A stretch of DNA of 64,000 nucleotides from Pseudomonas sp. Teo4 (GCF_034387475.1 NZ_JAXCIL010000001.1:62001-126000); one strand, 5' to 3'. Counted from the first letter of the stretch, positions 45,159-56,239 are shown. Numbers and translations are program-made. Notes: generated from the sequence alone by a model not told the origin.

Positions 45159-45454
45159 ATGACGAAGTCGGAGCTGATCGAACGTATTGTCACCCATCAA
45201 GGGCTGCTCTCGTCCAAGGACGTCGAGCTGGCAATCAAGACCATGCTTGAACAGATGTCCCAATGCCTGGCTACCGGTGATCGCATCGAGATCCGTGGTT
45301 TTGGCAGTTTTTCCTTGCACTATCGTGCCCCCGGGTAGGTCGCAATCCCAAGACCGGCCAGTCGGTGGAGCTCGAAGGCAAGTTCGTTCCGCACTTCAAA
45401 CCGGGCAAGGAGCTGCGTGATCGAGTCAACGAAGAAGAGCACGAGCACCCCTGA
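45159..45454 (+). CDS. ihfB: Integration host factor beta subunit (frame-shifted)
   Basis: A 98-residue DNA-bending protein if one base is restored near 45,331, within a GCCCCxCGGG run. [14 protein letters not shown] and [14 protein letters not shown] are the conserved IHF/HU segments, and [11 protein letters not shown] is the beta-arm that inserts into the minor groove. It pairs with IhfA. GAAGGGAAAAAT precedes the start. It is read with lapA 20 bases later. Confidence 0.92.
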
Positions 45455-45473
45455 GTGCTGAAGGAGCAGTCTG

Positions 45474-45737
45474 ATGCGTAACCTCAAGCGCGCCTTGGCG
45501 GCGTTGTTCGTGCTGCTGTTGGCGGCTGTGGTGCTGTTCTTCGTGCTGGAGAACCAGCAGACCGTGTCCCTGGTCCTGTTCGGCTGGGCGGCGCCGGCGA
45601 TGCCGGTGGCTGTGCTGGTGCTGGCTGCACTGGTGGTTGGCTTGGCCGTTGGCCCATTGCTCGGTGCCTACGGCGTATTGCGCAGCAAGCGCAAAATCCG
45701 CGCATCCGCCCGGCAAGCAGCCCTGAGTGGCAATTGA
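45474..45737 (+). CDS. lapA: LapA-domain (DUF1049) small membrane protein
   Basis: An 87-residue protein with two membrane segments (about 5-27 and 42-64) and a basic tail. NLKRALAALFVLLLAAVVLFFVLENQQTVSLVLFG is the LapA domain pattern (split: ALFVLLLAAVVLFFV, ENQQTVSLVLFG). LapA proteins (YciS) take part in control of lipopolysaccharide levels with LapB. The gene after ihfB is usually this one in Pseudomonas. No relation to the adhesin also named LapA. Confidence 0.88.
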   Translation: MRNLKRALAALFVLLLAAVVLFFVLENQQTVSLVLFGWAAPAMPVAVLVLAALVVGLAVGPLLGAYGVLRSKRKIRASARQAALSGN

Positions 45738-45828
45738 GGAAATTTCCTACCTTCATTTAAGAAGGTCTCACCTGTGCACGTGTCCTCGGTCATGAAGTAA
45801 TACGCCACTTCATTTCCGGCCCAGGCGA

Positions 45829-47264
45829 GTGAGTAGTAGCATGGAATTTCCCGTTATTTCCCACCACGGTGGCACCCGAGGCGTTACCGGTTCCTGCCAC
45901 CAGCTCCACCTTGATTCATCGATCAGTCTGCTGGTCGACTGCGGCCTGGAGCAGGGCGCCGATGCAGCGCCAGATACTGAGTCTGCGGCGCTCGGCTTCG
46001 ACATTCAGGGCATCCAGGCCCTGATCATCACCCATGTTCACCTCGATCACGTAGGGCGCATCCCGGCCTTGCTTGCCGCCGGTTACCGCGGCCGATTCTG
46101 TGCAGCGAGCCGTCGGCCAAGTTGCTGCCACTGGTGCTGGAAGATGCCTACAAATTAAGCGTCAGCAGCAAACCTGCCCACGTGAGCCGCTATCTTGAGT
46201 TTCTCGAAAGCCTGATCGTGCCCGTGCCTTTCGGGCAGTGGCACGCCATCGTCGATACGCCAGAGCTCAGTTGCCATATACGCCTGCAGCGCGCCGGTCA
46301 CCTGCTCGGTTCCGCCTATGTGGAGTGCGACGTCGACAGGCAAGGTGTAAATACCCGCGTGGTTTTCTCCGGTGACCTGGGCGCACCCCGCAACCCCCTG
46401 TTACGCGCAGTTCAGCCGCCTGAGCGAGCTGACGTGCTGGTGCTTGAAAGCACATATGGCGATCGCTTGCATCCCGAACGCAGTGACCGACTGCAACAGC
46501 TAGAGGCCGCAATCGATCGCGCACTGGAGGATAAAGGTACGATCCTGATCCCGGCGTTTAGCCTTGGGCGTACACAAGAGTTGTTATACGAGATCGAAGA
46601 CATCCTGCATCGCAAGGCATTGCTGTCTGACGGGGGCAAGGGCGAGGGTGAAGATCCACTCGATTGGTCGCAGCTCCCCATCATCCTCGACTCACCTTTG
46701 GCGCAGCGCATCACCAAAGCCTACCGAGACCTGCATGATTACTGGAATGCCGAGGCCCGCGCACGCTTGGGTGAGGGGCGTGATCCGCTAGGGTTCAACC
46801 AGTTGATCGGCGTCGATACCCATGCCCGGCATCAGCAGGTGGTCAATTACCTCAAAAGTACAGGCCGGCCTGCGATTGTGATTGCTGGCAACGGTATGTG
46901 CTCTGGTGGGCGGATCGTGAATTACCTAAAGGCCATGCTGGGTGATCCGCGGCATGAGGTGATGTTCGTGGGGTACCAGGCCAAAGGTACGCCGGGGGCG
47001 GTGATTCAGGCTAGTGAAGGGGCTGAAGGGTTTGTGCAGATTGACCTGGATGGAGATATGTATGAGATCCGGGCGAAGGTGATTACCTTGAGTGGCTATT
47101 CGGGGCATGCGGACCAGGCTGGGTTGGTGGATTTTGCGTTGGGTTGCTCGGGACGGCGGGTGGTTTTAGTGCATGGGGAGTCGTCGGCGAAGGAGGTGCT
47201 GGCCCGTGTGTTGCGGGAGCGCTTTGCGGAGGTGTCGAAAGAGGTGTGCGTCACAATTGCGTGA
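45829..47264 (+). CDS. MBL-fold beta-CASP ribonuclease-like protein (frame-shifted)
   Basis: With one base restored near 46,092 (GGCCCGATT read as GGCCGATT), a protein of about 478 residues results. The metallo-beta-lactamase motif ITHVHLDHVGRIP is followed by the beta-CASP region (LESTYGDR, IPAFSLGRTQELL, GNGMCSGGRIVNYL) and an RNA-metabolising MBL tail (SGYSGHADQ). Such proteins are exo/endoribonucleases of the YsH1/CPSF type. GTG at 45829 or ATG at 45841 can be the start. It lies between lapA and the O-antigen locus. Confidence 0.88.
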
Positions 47265-47483
47265 TGACCATTGGGCGGGTAGGGTGGTGTCTGTCGAATA
47301 GTGAGGAACTTCTGTAGGAGAGTTCCCTCTATTACTGATTAATGCTTAGTGTGAAAGGCGTCGCGGGCATGTTGGCAAAATGACGCTACGCTTGCTTTGA
47401 GGGGTCGCAGCACCGGTTTACGGGCTGAGGGGCGGCCTCCAGAGGTGAATGCAATCAGACGGACCCAAGGAAAAATAGAATAA

Positions 47484-48541
47484 ATGCGCAATGAACGTGA
47501 GCGCCTGGTTGGTGATGAAGAGATTGATCTGTTTGAGCTAGTTGCGGGGCTGTGGAAACAGAAAGTATTGATCATTTTGACGGCCGTCATAGTGACTGGA
47601 GCGGCTGTAGCTTACGCCCTGCTGGCTACACCAATTTACGAAGCTAGTTAGGTTTGTGCAGCCTCCAACCCAAAATGACATTGCCCAGCTTAACTACGGG
47701 CGTGGAGGGAATAGCGGGCTGAATGTGATTTCCGTCAAGGATGTCTATGGGGCTTATTTGAGAAACCTTCAGTCTGAATCCCTGCGTCGTGAGTTTTTCC
47801 GGAAGGTTTACCTCCCAAGCCTCCCAGAGGAAAGGCGTAAAGGGTCACAGGACGCCCTGTACAACCAATTTCGTGACGTCTTGACTCTTGGGGTTGTGAG
47901 CAAAGACACACCTGATCGTTTATTTGTCAGCTCCAGCCAACCCGATCCCGGGCAGGCAGCGCAGTGGGTAGTGCACTATGTCGAAATGGCAGGCGAGCGC
48001 GCCAAGAAAGAGGTGATTCAGGATGCGCGAGCCGATGTTTTGGTCAAGGCCGACAACCTTGAGCAGCAGGTAAGAGCTGAGCGTGAAAGTGCTCGAAAAC
48101 AGCGTGAAGACCAGATCGCTCAGTTGACGGAGGCGCTGCGTGTCGCCCGCTCGATCGGCTTGGAAAAGCCTCCAATCATTTCAAACAACCTTTCGAGTGA
48201 GCTCTCTGCTGGTATGGATGGCTCACTGACTTACATGCGTGGCTCCAAGGCTCTTGAGGCCGAGATAGAAAACCTTCGCAGCCGGACGTCCGATGATCCC
48301 TTCATTGCCAAGTTGCGCCAAAGGCAAGAGGCAATGGCATTCTATCGCGCGCTTCAGGTGGACCCGGTGTGATTCAGGTGTTCCGCCAGGATGGTGCCGT
48401 TGAGTCGCCCGACCGGCCTGTAAAGCCCAAAAACTCATTATCGTGGTGCTTGGTGCTGTTCTGGGCTTAGGGCTTGGGGTTGCCATCGCACTTGTTCGCC
48501 ATCTGTGGGTATCTCGTTTGCGAAAAGGCCAAGCCGGGTGA
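47484..48541 (+). CDS. wzz: Wzz chain-length determinant protein, short (frame-shifted)
   Basis: With a two-base loss near 47,649 and single losses near 48,368 and 48,436 restored, a 353-residue protein is encoded. It starts MRNERERLVGDEEIDLFELVAGLWKQK and has an N-terminal membrane helix (VLIILTAVIVTGAAVAYALL). A long helical periplasmic part with SARKQREDQIAQLTEAL follows, and a second membrane helix near the end (LIIVVLGAVLGLGLGVAIAL). This is the polysaccharide copolymerase 1 layout that sets O-antigen length. A Wzz-like second gene follows. Confidence 0.85.
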
Positions 48542-48707
48542 CAGAATCCTGACGCGGGTGGTAGTGGGATGCATTCAGTGTCACAATGCCACCTTCGTCC
48601 TAGGGGACAGGGAAGTTTTACTTAAGCGGAATGGGTCGTGACGTTCACGGCACTAGTGCTGGCCTTGTCTTCGGAAGCTGTTTTCACTCAACCCGACAGG
48701 CATCAGC

Positions 48708-50047
48708 GTGACAAGCATTCCCGCAATTACCCCGCTCCAATTCGTGATGAAATCGACGTACTTAGCGTATTGCAGACACTTTGGAAGAAAAAATCCAAAT
48801 TGGCGCATTTGCGTGCCTCGCAGGAGTGTTGGCAGGCGGATACGCCTTCTCGCTGACGCCAGAGTTTCAGGTCAGCACCGTGTTGCGCCCTGCAGCGTTG
48901 AATGATCTAGACAGCTTGAATCGTTCAAAAGTTTATACGCTTACCCCAGGCCAGGCACTTACCCGAATCGGTGCATCTCTGGAGTCTTACGAAACACGAT
49001 TAGGTACTTTCGTACCAATCCGGAGCTTCGGGAAGCATTTGTAACGCCTGGTCGCTCCGAAGAACAAGGTTTTGAGTACTTTAACCGCAATGCGTTGAAA
49101 GTAATTCAGCCTGACGCCAAAAAGACCGATCTGTTGACAGCATTCATTGGTCTTGATCTTCGCTATCCCGGGCATCGACGGACAGCAGGTGCTCAACGGC
49201 CTTGTTCAATACGCGATCCAAAAAGAACGCCAGTCGGTTTCCGAGGATCTCAATGTCATTGTTAGTAACCGCATAAAAGAAATCGACAACGAGTTAGCGT
49301 CTGCTCGTGCGGAATACGACATCGGTAAGATGAGCCAAATCGCAGCCTTGCAAGAGGGCGACGACATCAAGCGTGCGCAACTCAACGACGAGCTTCGTGC
49401 CCTGCGCGCTCAACTTAAATTGCGCCGCGCAGACCGCATCGCCCAGCTTGATGAAGCTATAGCCATTGCTCGCAGTCTCGGCTTGAAGCGCCCCTCCACG
49501 CCCTCGTCAATGGGCCACAGTGAGCCTGAGGGCGCTGGGCGTGATACGTACGGAGATAAACAATCAGCAAGTACCGATGTACTTCCTTGGCACCGATGCG
49601 CTGGAGGCGGAACGGCAGGCGTTGCGGGAGAAAAACCGATGATTTTGTCGAGCCGCGAATCGCTCAGATCCGCAAGGAGCTGATGTTGCTGGAGCAAAAT
49701 CGAACGATGCAGTCGCTTGAACAACGAAAGAATGATGAGCTGTTCGTCAAGGGGCTGGAAGCCCTACGCGCGGAGCGCTCAAGACTGACCGCGGTAAATA
49801 CGGATTTGGCAGGTTTGCGCCTGGTTAGTGTCGATCAGCAAGCTACTGAGCCGCTTAGCCCTATCTTCCCACGGAAATCATTGTTTGTTTCCTTGGTGTG
49901 ATATTGGGAGGGGTAATGGGAATGGTTTACGTGCTGTTGCGCCATGCATTGAAGGCTCGTCGTCGAGTTGAACTTCGTGAGACCATGATGATGAAGAAAG
50001 TCATCGGGGCTGAGGTAATGACACCGTTGCCAAGCAGACCTCAGTGA
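48708..50047 (+). CDS. Wzz-like chain-length determinant, long (several frameshifts)
   Basis: Reading across several breaks (near 48,735, 48,795, 49,010, 49,160, 49,545, 49,630 and 49,895) gives a protein of about 445 residues. The start is IRDEIDVLSVLQTLWKKK, then a membrane helix (GAFACLAGVLAGGYAF), a long helical part, and a C-terminal membrane helix (LGVILGGVMGMVYVLLRHAL). It is a second member of the Wzz family, distinct from the first. The GTG at 48708 is a tentative start. The many breaks make the exact protein uncertain. Confidence 0.75.
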
Positions 50048-50348
50048 CCTTTAATGGCTGTCCGTGAATTCAGCGATGCAGCCTAGAAAGTAGTGGCAGA
50101 TTGATATTCTGCTTTGCCCGGTCGAACACCAGGTTTGCATTAAAGGGGGCCGGGCGGTATGGGGAACAGGCCTCGTTGACTGATTCCCTATGGCGCCGTT
50201 GAAGCCTCGTAGCAGATCACTGGAAAGCCATGCCCCCTTTGAGCACGACAAATCGCCGCATATTTCCTGCGGATTTGGCGAAGATACCAACAGGGTGAGA
50301 GTGGCTTTCCTACCACATTGCTCAATTAGTAACTAGGTTGGATGACAC
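50048..50348. other. Intergenic gap before wbpO
   Basis: About 300 bases with no supported gene. An imperfect inverted repeat (AAATCGCCGCA/TGCGGATTT) lies at about 50,249-50,277. A minus-strand ORF of 79 codons has no recognisable content. Confidence 0.5.
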
Positions 50349-51627
50349 ATGTTCTCATTGAAAGACATCAAACTCGCAGTAATTGGCCTCGGTTACGTCG
50401 GCTTACCCTTGGCAGTGGAGTTTGGAAAAAGCGTTCGGTGGTTGGATTTGATATCAATCCAACGCGAATCGATGCCCTGCGCAATGGCCACGACTCGACG
50501 CTGGAGGTCAGTGGTGCCGAACTGCTAGAGGCCGAACATCTTCAGTACAGTGCAGCACTTGAAGATCTGCGGCAATGTAATGTCTTCATCGTGACCGTGC
50601 CTACTCCGATCGACGAGTACAAGCAGCCTGACCTGACCCCTCTGGTCAAGCTTCTTCGGAAACCATTGGCAAGGTGCTCAAGCGTGGGGACATCGTAATC
50701 TACGAGTCCACGGTCTACCCAGGGGCTACAGAGGAAGATTGCGTTCCAGTTCTGGAAAAAGTGTCAGGTCTGGTCTTCAACCAAGATTTCTATGCGGGCT
50801 ACAGCCCTGAGCGAATCAACCCAGGTGACAAGGAGCACCGTGTCACCACTATCAAGAAAGTCACTTCGGGATCTACACCAGAAGTAGCGGAGCTGGTTGA
50901 TTCGCTCTACCGTGAAATCATTATTGCCGGCACCCACAAGGCCAGCAGCATCAAAGTTGCGGAAGCGGCCAAGGTCATTGAAAACACCCAACGCGACCTG
51001 AACATTGCTTTGATCAATGAGCTGGCAGTGATCTTCAACAAGATGGGCATTGATACCGAGGCAGTGCTGCAAGCGGCCGGGACCAAGTGGAACTTCCTGC
51101 CTTTCCGTCCAGGCCTGGTGGGCGGTCACTGTATTGGTGTAGACCCGTACTACCTCACACACAAGGCTCAGAGCATCGGCTACCACCCTGAGATTATCCT
51201 TGCAGGCCGTCGCCTGAACGATGGCATGGGGGCGTACGTGGTGTCTCAGCTGGTCAAGACCATGGTCAAGAAGCGCATCCACGTAGACGGAGCCCGTGTT
51301 CTGATCATGGGGCTCACCTTCAAGGAAAACTGTCCTGACCTGCGCAACACCAAGGTGGTGGACATCATCAAGGAATTGCAGGATTACAACATCCAGGTAG
51401 ATGTTCATGATCCATGGGTTAGTGTCGAGGAAGCACAGCATGAGTACGGGGTTACTCCAGTGCAGGAGCTGGAAGCCGGCACCTACGATGCTGTAATCCT
51501 TGCCGTTGCACACCAACAGTTCAAGGAAATGGGCGCGGCCGAGATTCGCGCGGTGGGGAAACCTGAGCATGTGCTCTACGACTTGAAGTACCTGCTGCCT
51601 GCTGAGGCCAGTGACCTTCGTCTGTGA
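50349..51627 (+). CDS. wbpO: UDP-N-acetylhexosamine 6-dehydrogenase, WbpO/TviB family (frame-shifted)
   Basis: Restoring one A near 50,430 and one G near 50,650 gives 426 residues. The protein oxidises C6 of a UDP-HexNAc to a uronic acid using two NAD. The NAD loop is [16 protein letters not shown]; the middle has [34 protein letters not shown] holds the catalytic cysteine. WbpO of P. aeruginosa O6 and TviB of the Vi capsule make UDP-GalNAcA; the next gene supports that. The final sugar could also be the gluco form. Confidence 0.85.
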
Positions 51628-51689
51628 ATCGCTCAGGGGAGGGAGGCAAGATCAGCCACTCTCCCCTTAAATCTTCCTAAGGTTTACTC

Positions 51690-52714
51690 ATGAATACCTA
51701 CCAAGCATTGAATCAAGAGCTCGCCAGCCATCCGCGCACATGGCTCGTTACTGGGGTTGCCGGATTCATCGGCTCGAATTTGCTCGAAACCTTGCTCAAG
51801 CTCGGCCAGAAAGTCATCGGCCTGGACAATTTTGCCACTGGCCATCAGCGTAATCTGGAAGAAGTCAAAAGCTTGGTCTCGGCTCAGCAGTGGGCGGCTT
51901 TCACGTTCATAGAGGGCGATATTCGCAAGCTGGAAGACTGCCAGCGCGCGTGCGCTGGGGTTGATTACGTCTTGCACCAGGCGGCCCTTGGCTCTGTACC
52001 TCGCTCGATCAATGATCCCATCACCACGAACAGCACCAATATCGATGGTTTTCTCAATATGCTGGTCGCCGCCCGTGATGCTGGTGTGAAGAGCTTCACA
52101 TACGCTGCGAGCAGTTCAACCTATGGCGACCACCCAGGTTTGCCAAAAGTTGAAGAGACGATTGGCAAACCGCTTTCTCCCTATGCGGTGACTAAGTACG
52201 TCAACGAACTGTATGCCGAAGTCTTTGCTCGGACCTACGGATTCAAGACGATTGGCCTGCGTTACTTCAACGTGTTCGGCAAGCGTCAGGACCTGATGGC
52301 GCCTATGCTGCAGTGATCCCCAAGTGGACGGCCGCCATGATCAACGGTGAGGATGTCTTCATCAATGGAGATGGCCAGACCAGTCGTGATTTCTGCTACA
52401 TCGAAAATACTGTGCAGGCCAATCTGCTCGCAGCTACAGCGACCGACGAGCAGGCGCTCAATCAGGTCTATAACGTGGCAGTCAGTGGGCGTACGGACCT
52501 GAATCAGCTGTTTGCAGCGTTGCGTGGTACGCTCGCGGATAATGGCGTTGACTATAACAGGGAGCCGGTTTACCGCGACTTCCGCGCAGGTGACGTCAGG
52601 CATTCCCAGGCCGATATCAGCAAGGCGCGTCGACTGCTCGGCTATGAGCCCGAGTTCGACATCGAAAGCGGCATCAGCCAGGCCATGCCGTGGTATGTGA
52701 AGTTCCTTAAGTAG
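51690..52714 (+). CDS. wbpP: UDP-N-acetylglucosamine C4-epimerase, WbpP/TviC family (frame-shifted)
   Basis: A 341-residue protein after restoring one C near 52,292 (GACCCTGAT read as GACCTGAT). [12 protein letters not shown] is the NAD loop of the extended SDR fold; SSSTYGDHP and SPYAVTKY hold the catalytic Ser/Tyr/Lys. N-terminal extension and overall sequence fit the WbpP/TviC type, which turns UDP-GlcNAc to UDP-GalNAc. It is 62 bases after wbpO, and together they would make UDP-GalNAcA. Confidence 0.85.
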
Positions 52715-52924
52715 TAGATGCTTAGCTCAAAGTGCTGATTGCATCGCTCCTGTGCTTTGTACACTTTCAAGGTGCAAGAGGTCGACTCAACGGCATGAAG
52801 ATTGTGGCCCCGGCGGAGCTAGCTTAACTGGATCGACAGTGGTCCGGAACATTGAGCGTAGCGCTCACGAGGGCATGGACAACCTTTACGGTCAGCACGT
52901 GTTGTCGCTGACCGAGGAATAGCA

Positions 52925-54034
52925 ATGAGCGAAAAACCAGTTTACGTCACCCAGCCATTTCTACCAGCGTTGGAAGATTTTGTTCCTTACCTGGAGAAAA
53001 TTTGGGATAACAAGATACTCACCAACGGCGGGCCAATGCACCAGCAGTTGGAGCAAGCGCTCTGTGAGTATCTTGGTGTTGAGCATGTCGCGTTGTTCAA
53101 TAACGGGACCATTGCGCTACTGACTGCACTCCAGGCCCTGCGTGTGACAGGCGAAGTCATTACTACGCCATATTCGTTTGTGGCCACTGCGCATTCCTTG
53201 TTGTGGAACGGTATAAAGCCAGTTTTCGCTGATATTGATCCGCGCACACTGAATCTGGACCCAGAAAAAATCGAAGCAGCCATCACGCCCCAGACCACAG
53301 CTATCATGCCTGTGCACTGTTATGGCAATCCTTGTGATGTGCAGGCAATCCAGAAAATTGCCGACAACTACAATCTACGTGTGATCTACGACGCTGCGCA
53401 TGCGTTTGGTGTAGAGGACGCAGGCGGCAGTATATTGCGTCATGGCGATTTGAGTGTCTTGAGCTTCCACGCTACCAAGGTATTCAACACGTTTGAAGGT
53501 GGCGCAATCATTTGCCCCGACGCCAAGACCAAGAAGCGTATTGATCAGTTGAAGAACTTTGGGTTTGTTGACGAAGTTACAGTGGTTGCACCTGGCATCA
53601 ACGGAAAAATGAGCGAGATCAATGCGGCGTTTGGTTTGCTCCAATTGCAGCACATCGATACTGCTATGCACCGTCGTAGGTCCATAGACCTGCAGTATCG
53701 TCAAGGGCTAGCTGGGGTGACTGGCATAAGGTTGGTTGAAGATGCAGGGCAGCGGGTTGCAAACCACTCTTACTTTCCGCTGCTAGTAGAGTCTGACTAT
53801 CCGTTGGGGCGCGATGAGCTTTATGAAAAGCTCAAGGCAAATAATATATTCTCACGCCGTTATTTCTATCCGCTAATAAGTGATTTCCCGATGTACCGCG
53901 GCATGAAGTCAGCACATAGGGAGAACCTCCCGGTTGCCGCTAAAATTTCTGAAAAAGTACTCTGTCTTCCAATTTATCCGATGCTGGAGGATTCTTCTGT
54001 GCAGGAAATTATTTCTATTATTAAGGCGGTCTGA
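52925..54034 (+). CDS. DegT/DnrJ/EryC1 sugar aminotransferase
   Basis: A 369-residue intact protein of the PLP-dependent sugar aminotransferase family. Conserved elements: TNGGPMHQQLE, LFNNGTIAL, TTPYSFVATA, YDAAHAFG and SFHATKVFNTFEGGA with the cofactor lysine. These place an amino group on a nucleotide-linked keto-sugar. From sequence it is closest in feel to VioA/FdtB-like enzymes acting on dTDP-4-keto-6-deoxyglucose derivatives. The substrate pathway genes (rml) are not in this window. It has its own start region 210 bases after wbpP. Confidence 0.82.
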   Translation: MSEKPVYVTQPFLPALEDFVPYLEKIWDNKILTNGGPMHQQLEQALCEYLGVEHVALFNNGTIALLTALQALRVTGEVITTPYSFVATAHSLLWNGIKPVFADIDPRTLNLDPEKIEAAITPQTTAIMPVHCYGNPCDVQAIQKIADNYNLRVIYDAAHAFGVEDAGGSILRHGDLSVLSFHATKVFNTFEGGAIICPDAKTKKRIDQLKNFGFVDEVTVVAPGINGKMSEINAAFGLLQLQHIDTAMHRRRSIDLQYRQGLAGVTGIRLVEDAGQRVANHSYFPLLVESDYPLGRDELYEKLKANNIFSRRYFYPLISDFPMYRGMKSAHRENLPVAAKISEKVLCLPIYPMLEDSSVQEIISIIKAV

Positions 54035-54036
54035 TA

Positions 54037-54735
54037 GTGAAGCTGGCGATTATGCAGCCTTATTTGTTTCCGTATGCGGGCTATTTTAATCTGCTTGAGC
54101 AAGTGGATCATTTCGTTTTTTATGATGATGTCAATTTCATCAAGGGTGGGTGGATTAACCGCAATCGCCTGATTTTATCAGGAGAAGTAAATTACTTCAC
54201 GGTTCCATTACAAGGCGCCAGCCCTAATCTAAAAATCAATCAGATCAGAGTTCAGCCCAGAAAAGTATGGGAGCGAAAGGTTCTAGAAAGTATTCGTCAG
54301 TCGTATTCCAAGGCGCCGAACTTCCACTTTTGTTTTGATCTGATTAAAGATGTTTTTGATACTGAATCTGAACAGATAGCCGTACTTGCAAAGCGAAGTG
54401 TGATTAAAGTATCAGAGCGGCTAGGCTATTCTAATGTGTTCACCGATAGCTCAGAGAAATATGGAAATAGTTTGCTGTCAGGTGCTGAGCGTGTCATAGA
54501 TATTTGTAAGCTTGAAGGTGCGTCGACCTATATAAATCTTCCTGGCGGCAAGGCACTATATGATCAACTTAGTTTTGCCAAGGCTGGTGTTGAGTTACGA
54601 TTCAGTCGGCCGGCTCTAGTAAGTTATGAACAGTTCGGCAAAAATTTTGAGGCGGGGCTGTCGATCATAGATATGATGATGTTCAATAGCTTTGAAGAGT
54701 GCGTAGCACTGATTGCCCAGGAGCGATCTGAGTGA
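54037..54735 (+). CDS. WbqC family protein
   Basis: A 232-residue protein starting (GTG) MKLAIMQPYLFPYAGYFNLLEQVDHFVFYDDVNFIKGGWINRN, whose opening IMQPYLFPYAGY is the hallmark of the WbqC family. Members lie in O-antigen loci and are thought to take part in acyl or aminoacyl modification of amino sugars; the mechanism is not settled. It starts 2 bases after the aminotransferase stop and overlaps the next gene by 4 bases, implying one coupled cassette. Confidence 0.85.
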   Translation: MKLAIMQPYLFPYAGYFNLLEQVDHFVFYDDVNFIKGGWINRNRLILSGEVNYFTVPLQGASPNLKINQIRVQPRKVWERKVLESIRQSYSKAPNFHFCFDLIKDVFDTESEQIAVLAKRSVIKVSERLGYSNVFTDSSEKYGNSLLSGAERVIDICKLEGASTYINLPGGKALYDQLSFAKAGVELRFSRPALVSYEQFGKNFEAGLSIIDMMMFNSFEECVALIAQERSE

Positions 54736-55708
54736 ATAAGGCAATAGGTGGTTATTTTGGGCTGGAGTTGCCAGGCTTAGAACGAGTGCGCTATCAGGGA
54801 GCTATGTACTTTCAGTCCGCCCGTGCATGCTTCCATGCTTTACTGCAAAAAGGTAAGCCCAGTAAAGTTTGGTTGCCATATTTTAACTGTGACGCATTTT
54901 TGAATGTTCTGATAGCTTCTGGTATTGAATATTCGTTCTACTCTATTACTGAGGATTTTTTGGTTGAAGACGATATCCAACTGAGCGAAGGTGAGTGGTT
55001 GGTATATGTAAATTACTTTGGGATTTGCGACGCGCAATGTGATGCAATAATACGTCGATTTGGATCTGACCGAGTACTGCTCGACCATGCCCAAGCATAT
55101 TTCTGCCCACCTAAAGACTGCCTAGCAACAATTTACTCACCGAGGAAATTTTTTGGTGTTCCGGATGGTGGGGTTTTGATATCAAGATTAAGTGTTGATC
55201 ATTGCAGTAGCAGTGGTTCAAGTTCCTATGAGCGTACATTGCACCTGCTCAAGCGCTTTGCTGATTCCGCTGAATCAGGATACTCCGACTATCAGTCAGC
55301 AGAGCGAGCGTTAGAAGTTGTTGACTCGAGCGAAATGTCGTCGCTGTCGAAAAAGCTACTGTTCAATGCTGATGCGGATACAGTAATTGAACAGCGGAAC
55401 AGAAATTTTATGGCACTACATGAGCAGTTAAAGTCGTTTAATCAATTGGACTTTGACGTGTCTTCCCTCAGAGGTCCGCTCTGTTATCCTTTTTGAACTG
55501 TGCTAATAGTACGCTCCGAAAAGAGTTAATCTCTGAAAGGATCTACAGTCCAGTGTATTGGGCCGAATGTCAGTCGCGGTGTGTGCCCGCTTCCAGAGAG
55601 TTTGTTTTGAGCAGCCTTCTTCTACCCCTCCCTTGTGATCAGAGGTACGGGCGTGAAGAGATGAATGCGATAGCAAGTGTAATAGTTAGAGGCCTAGAAA
55701 TTGATTAA
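54732..55708 (+). CDS. PLP-fold type I transferase-like protein (frame-shifted)
   Basis: Restoring one T near 55,492 (a T6 run read as T5) gives 325 residues. Segments FQSARACFHALLQ, VWLPYFNCDAFLN, LLDHAQAYFCPP and IYSPRKFFGVPDGGVL resemble a divergent DegT-like aminotransferase, with a possible cofactor lysine in SPRKFFGVPDGG. The middle of the protein differs from ordinary sugar aminotransferases. It is coupled to the WbqC gene (GTG in a 4-base overlap) and overlaps the acetyltransferase by 8 bases. Function not known. Confidence 0.6.
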
Positions 55709-56238
55709 ATTCTACGTTCGCGAACTTTGTCACAGTGATTTAGTTTCTCTCAACAAGTGGCGAAATGACCGAGAAGTAATCGACTGGTTAGGTTCGCCTT
55801 TTCGTTTTGTTTCGCAAAAGGTAGATGAAAGCTGGTTGGCAAATTACCATGCGAATCGAGGTAGCGCGGTCAGGCTGGCGATCTGTGAGGTGGCGAATGA
55901 TATCTTGATTGGGGCGGTCTATCTTTTATCAATAGATTGGGTTTCAGAAGCAGTGAGCTTGCAATCTGGATCGGCGAAAAAGCTCTCAAGGGCAAGGCGC
56001 AGGATTGTTTGCTACCCAAGAGGCGTTGCGTCACGCTTTTATGGATTTGAACCTGAATAGAGTTTATTTGACAGTTTTGGAAAACAACGCCCGTGCGTTG
56101 TCATTGTACAAAAAAGTTGGGTTTAAAGTTGAGGGTACCCTACGGCAAGCTGTGTTTAAAAATGGTGAGTATTGTAATATGACTCAAATGTCAATTTTGG
56201 CCGATGACTATCGTTCTTTCGGTAAATTGGATACTTAA
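55701..56238 (+). CDS. GNAT-family acetyltransferase (two frameshifts)
   Basis: With single bases restored near 55,948 and 55,998, a 179-residue GNAT protein emerges: FYVRELCHSDLVSLNKWRND at the start and LNRVYLTVLENNARALSLYKKVGFKVEGTLRQ near the end, the acetyl-CoA binding pattern. It probably N-acetylates the amino sugar made by the neighbouring aminotransferase. It starts with TTG (MIKFYV), overlapping the previous stop. Confidence 0.8.
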
Positions 56239-56239
56239 A

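Noticed and set aside
30000..52714. Calling gyrA, rpsA, aroA, cmk, ihfB, serC, pheA and ubiG pseudogenes
   Set aside because: These are essential or core genes, each restored by one or a few base changes in short runs; sequence error is the better explanation.
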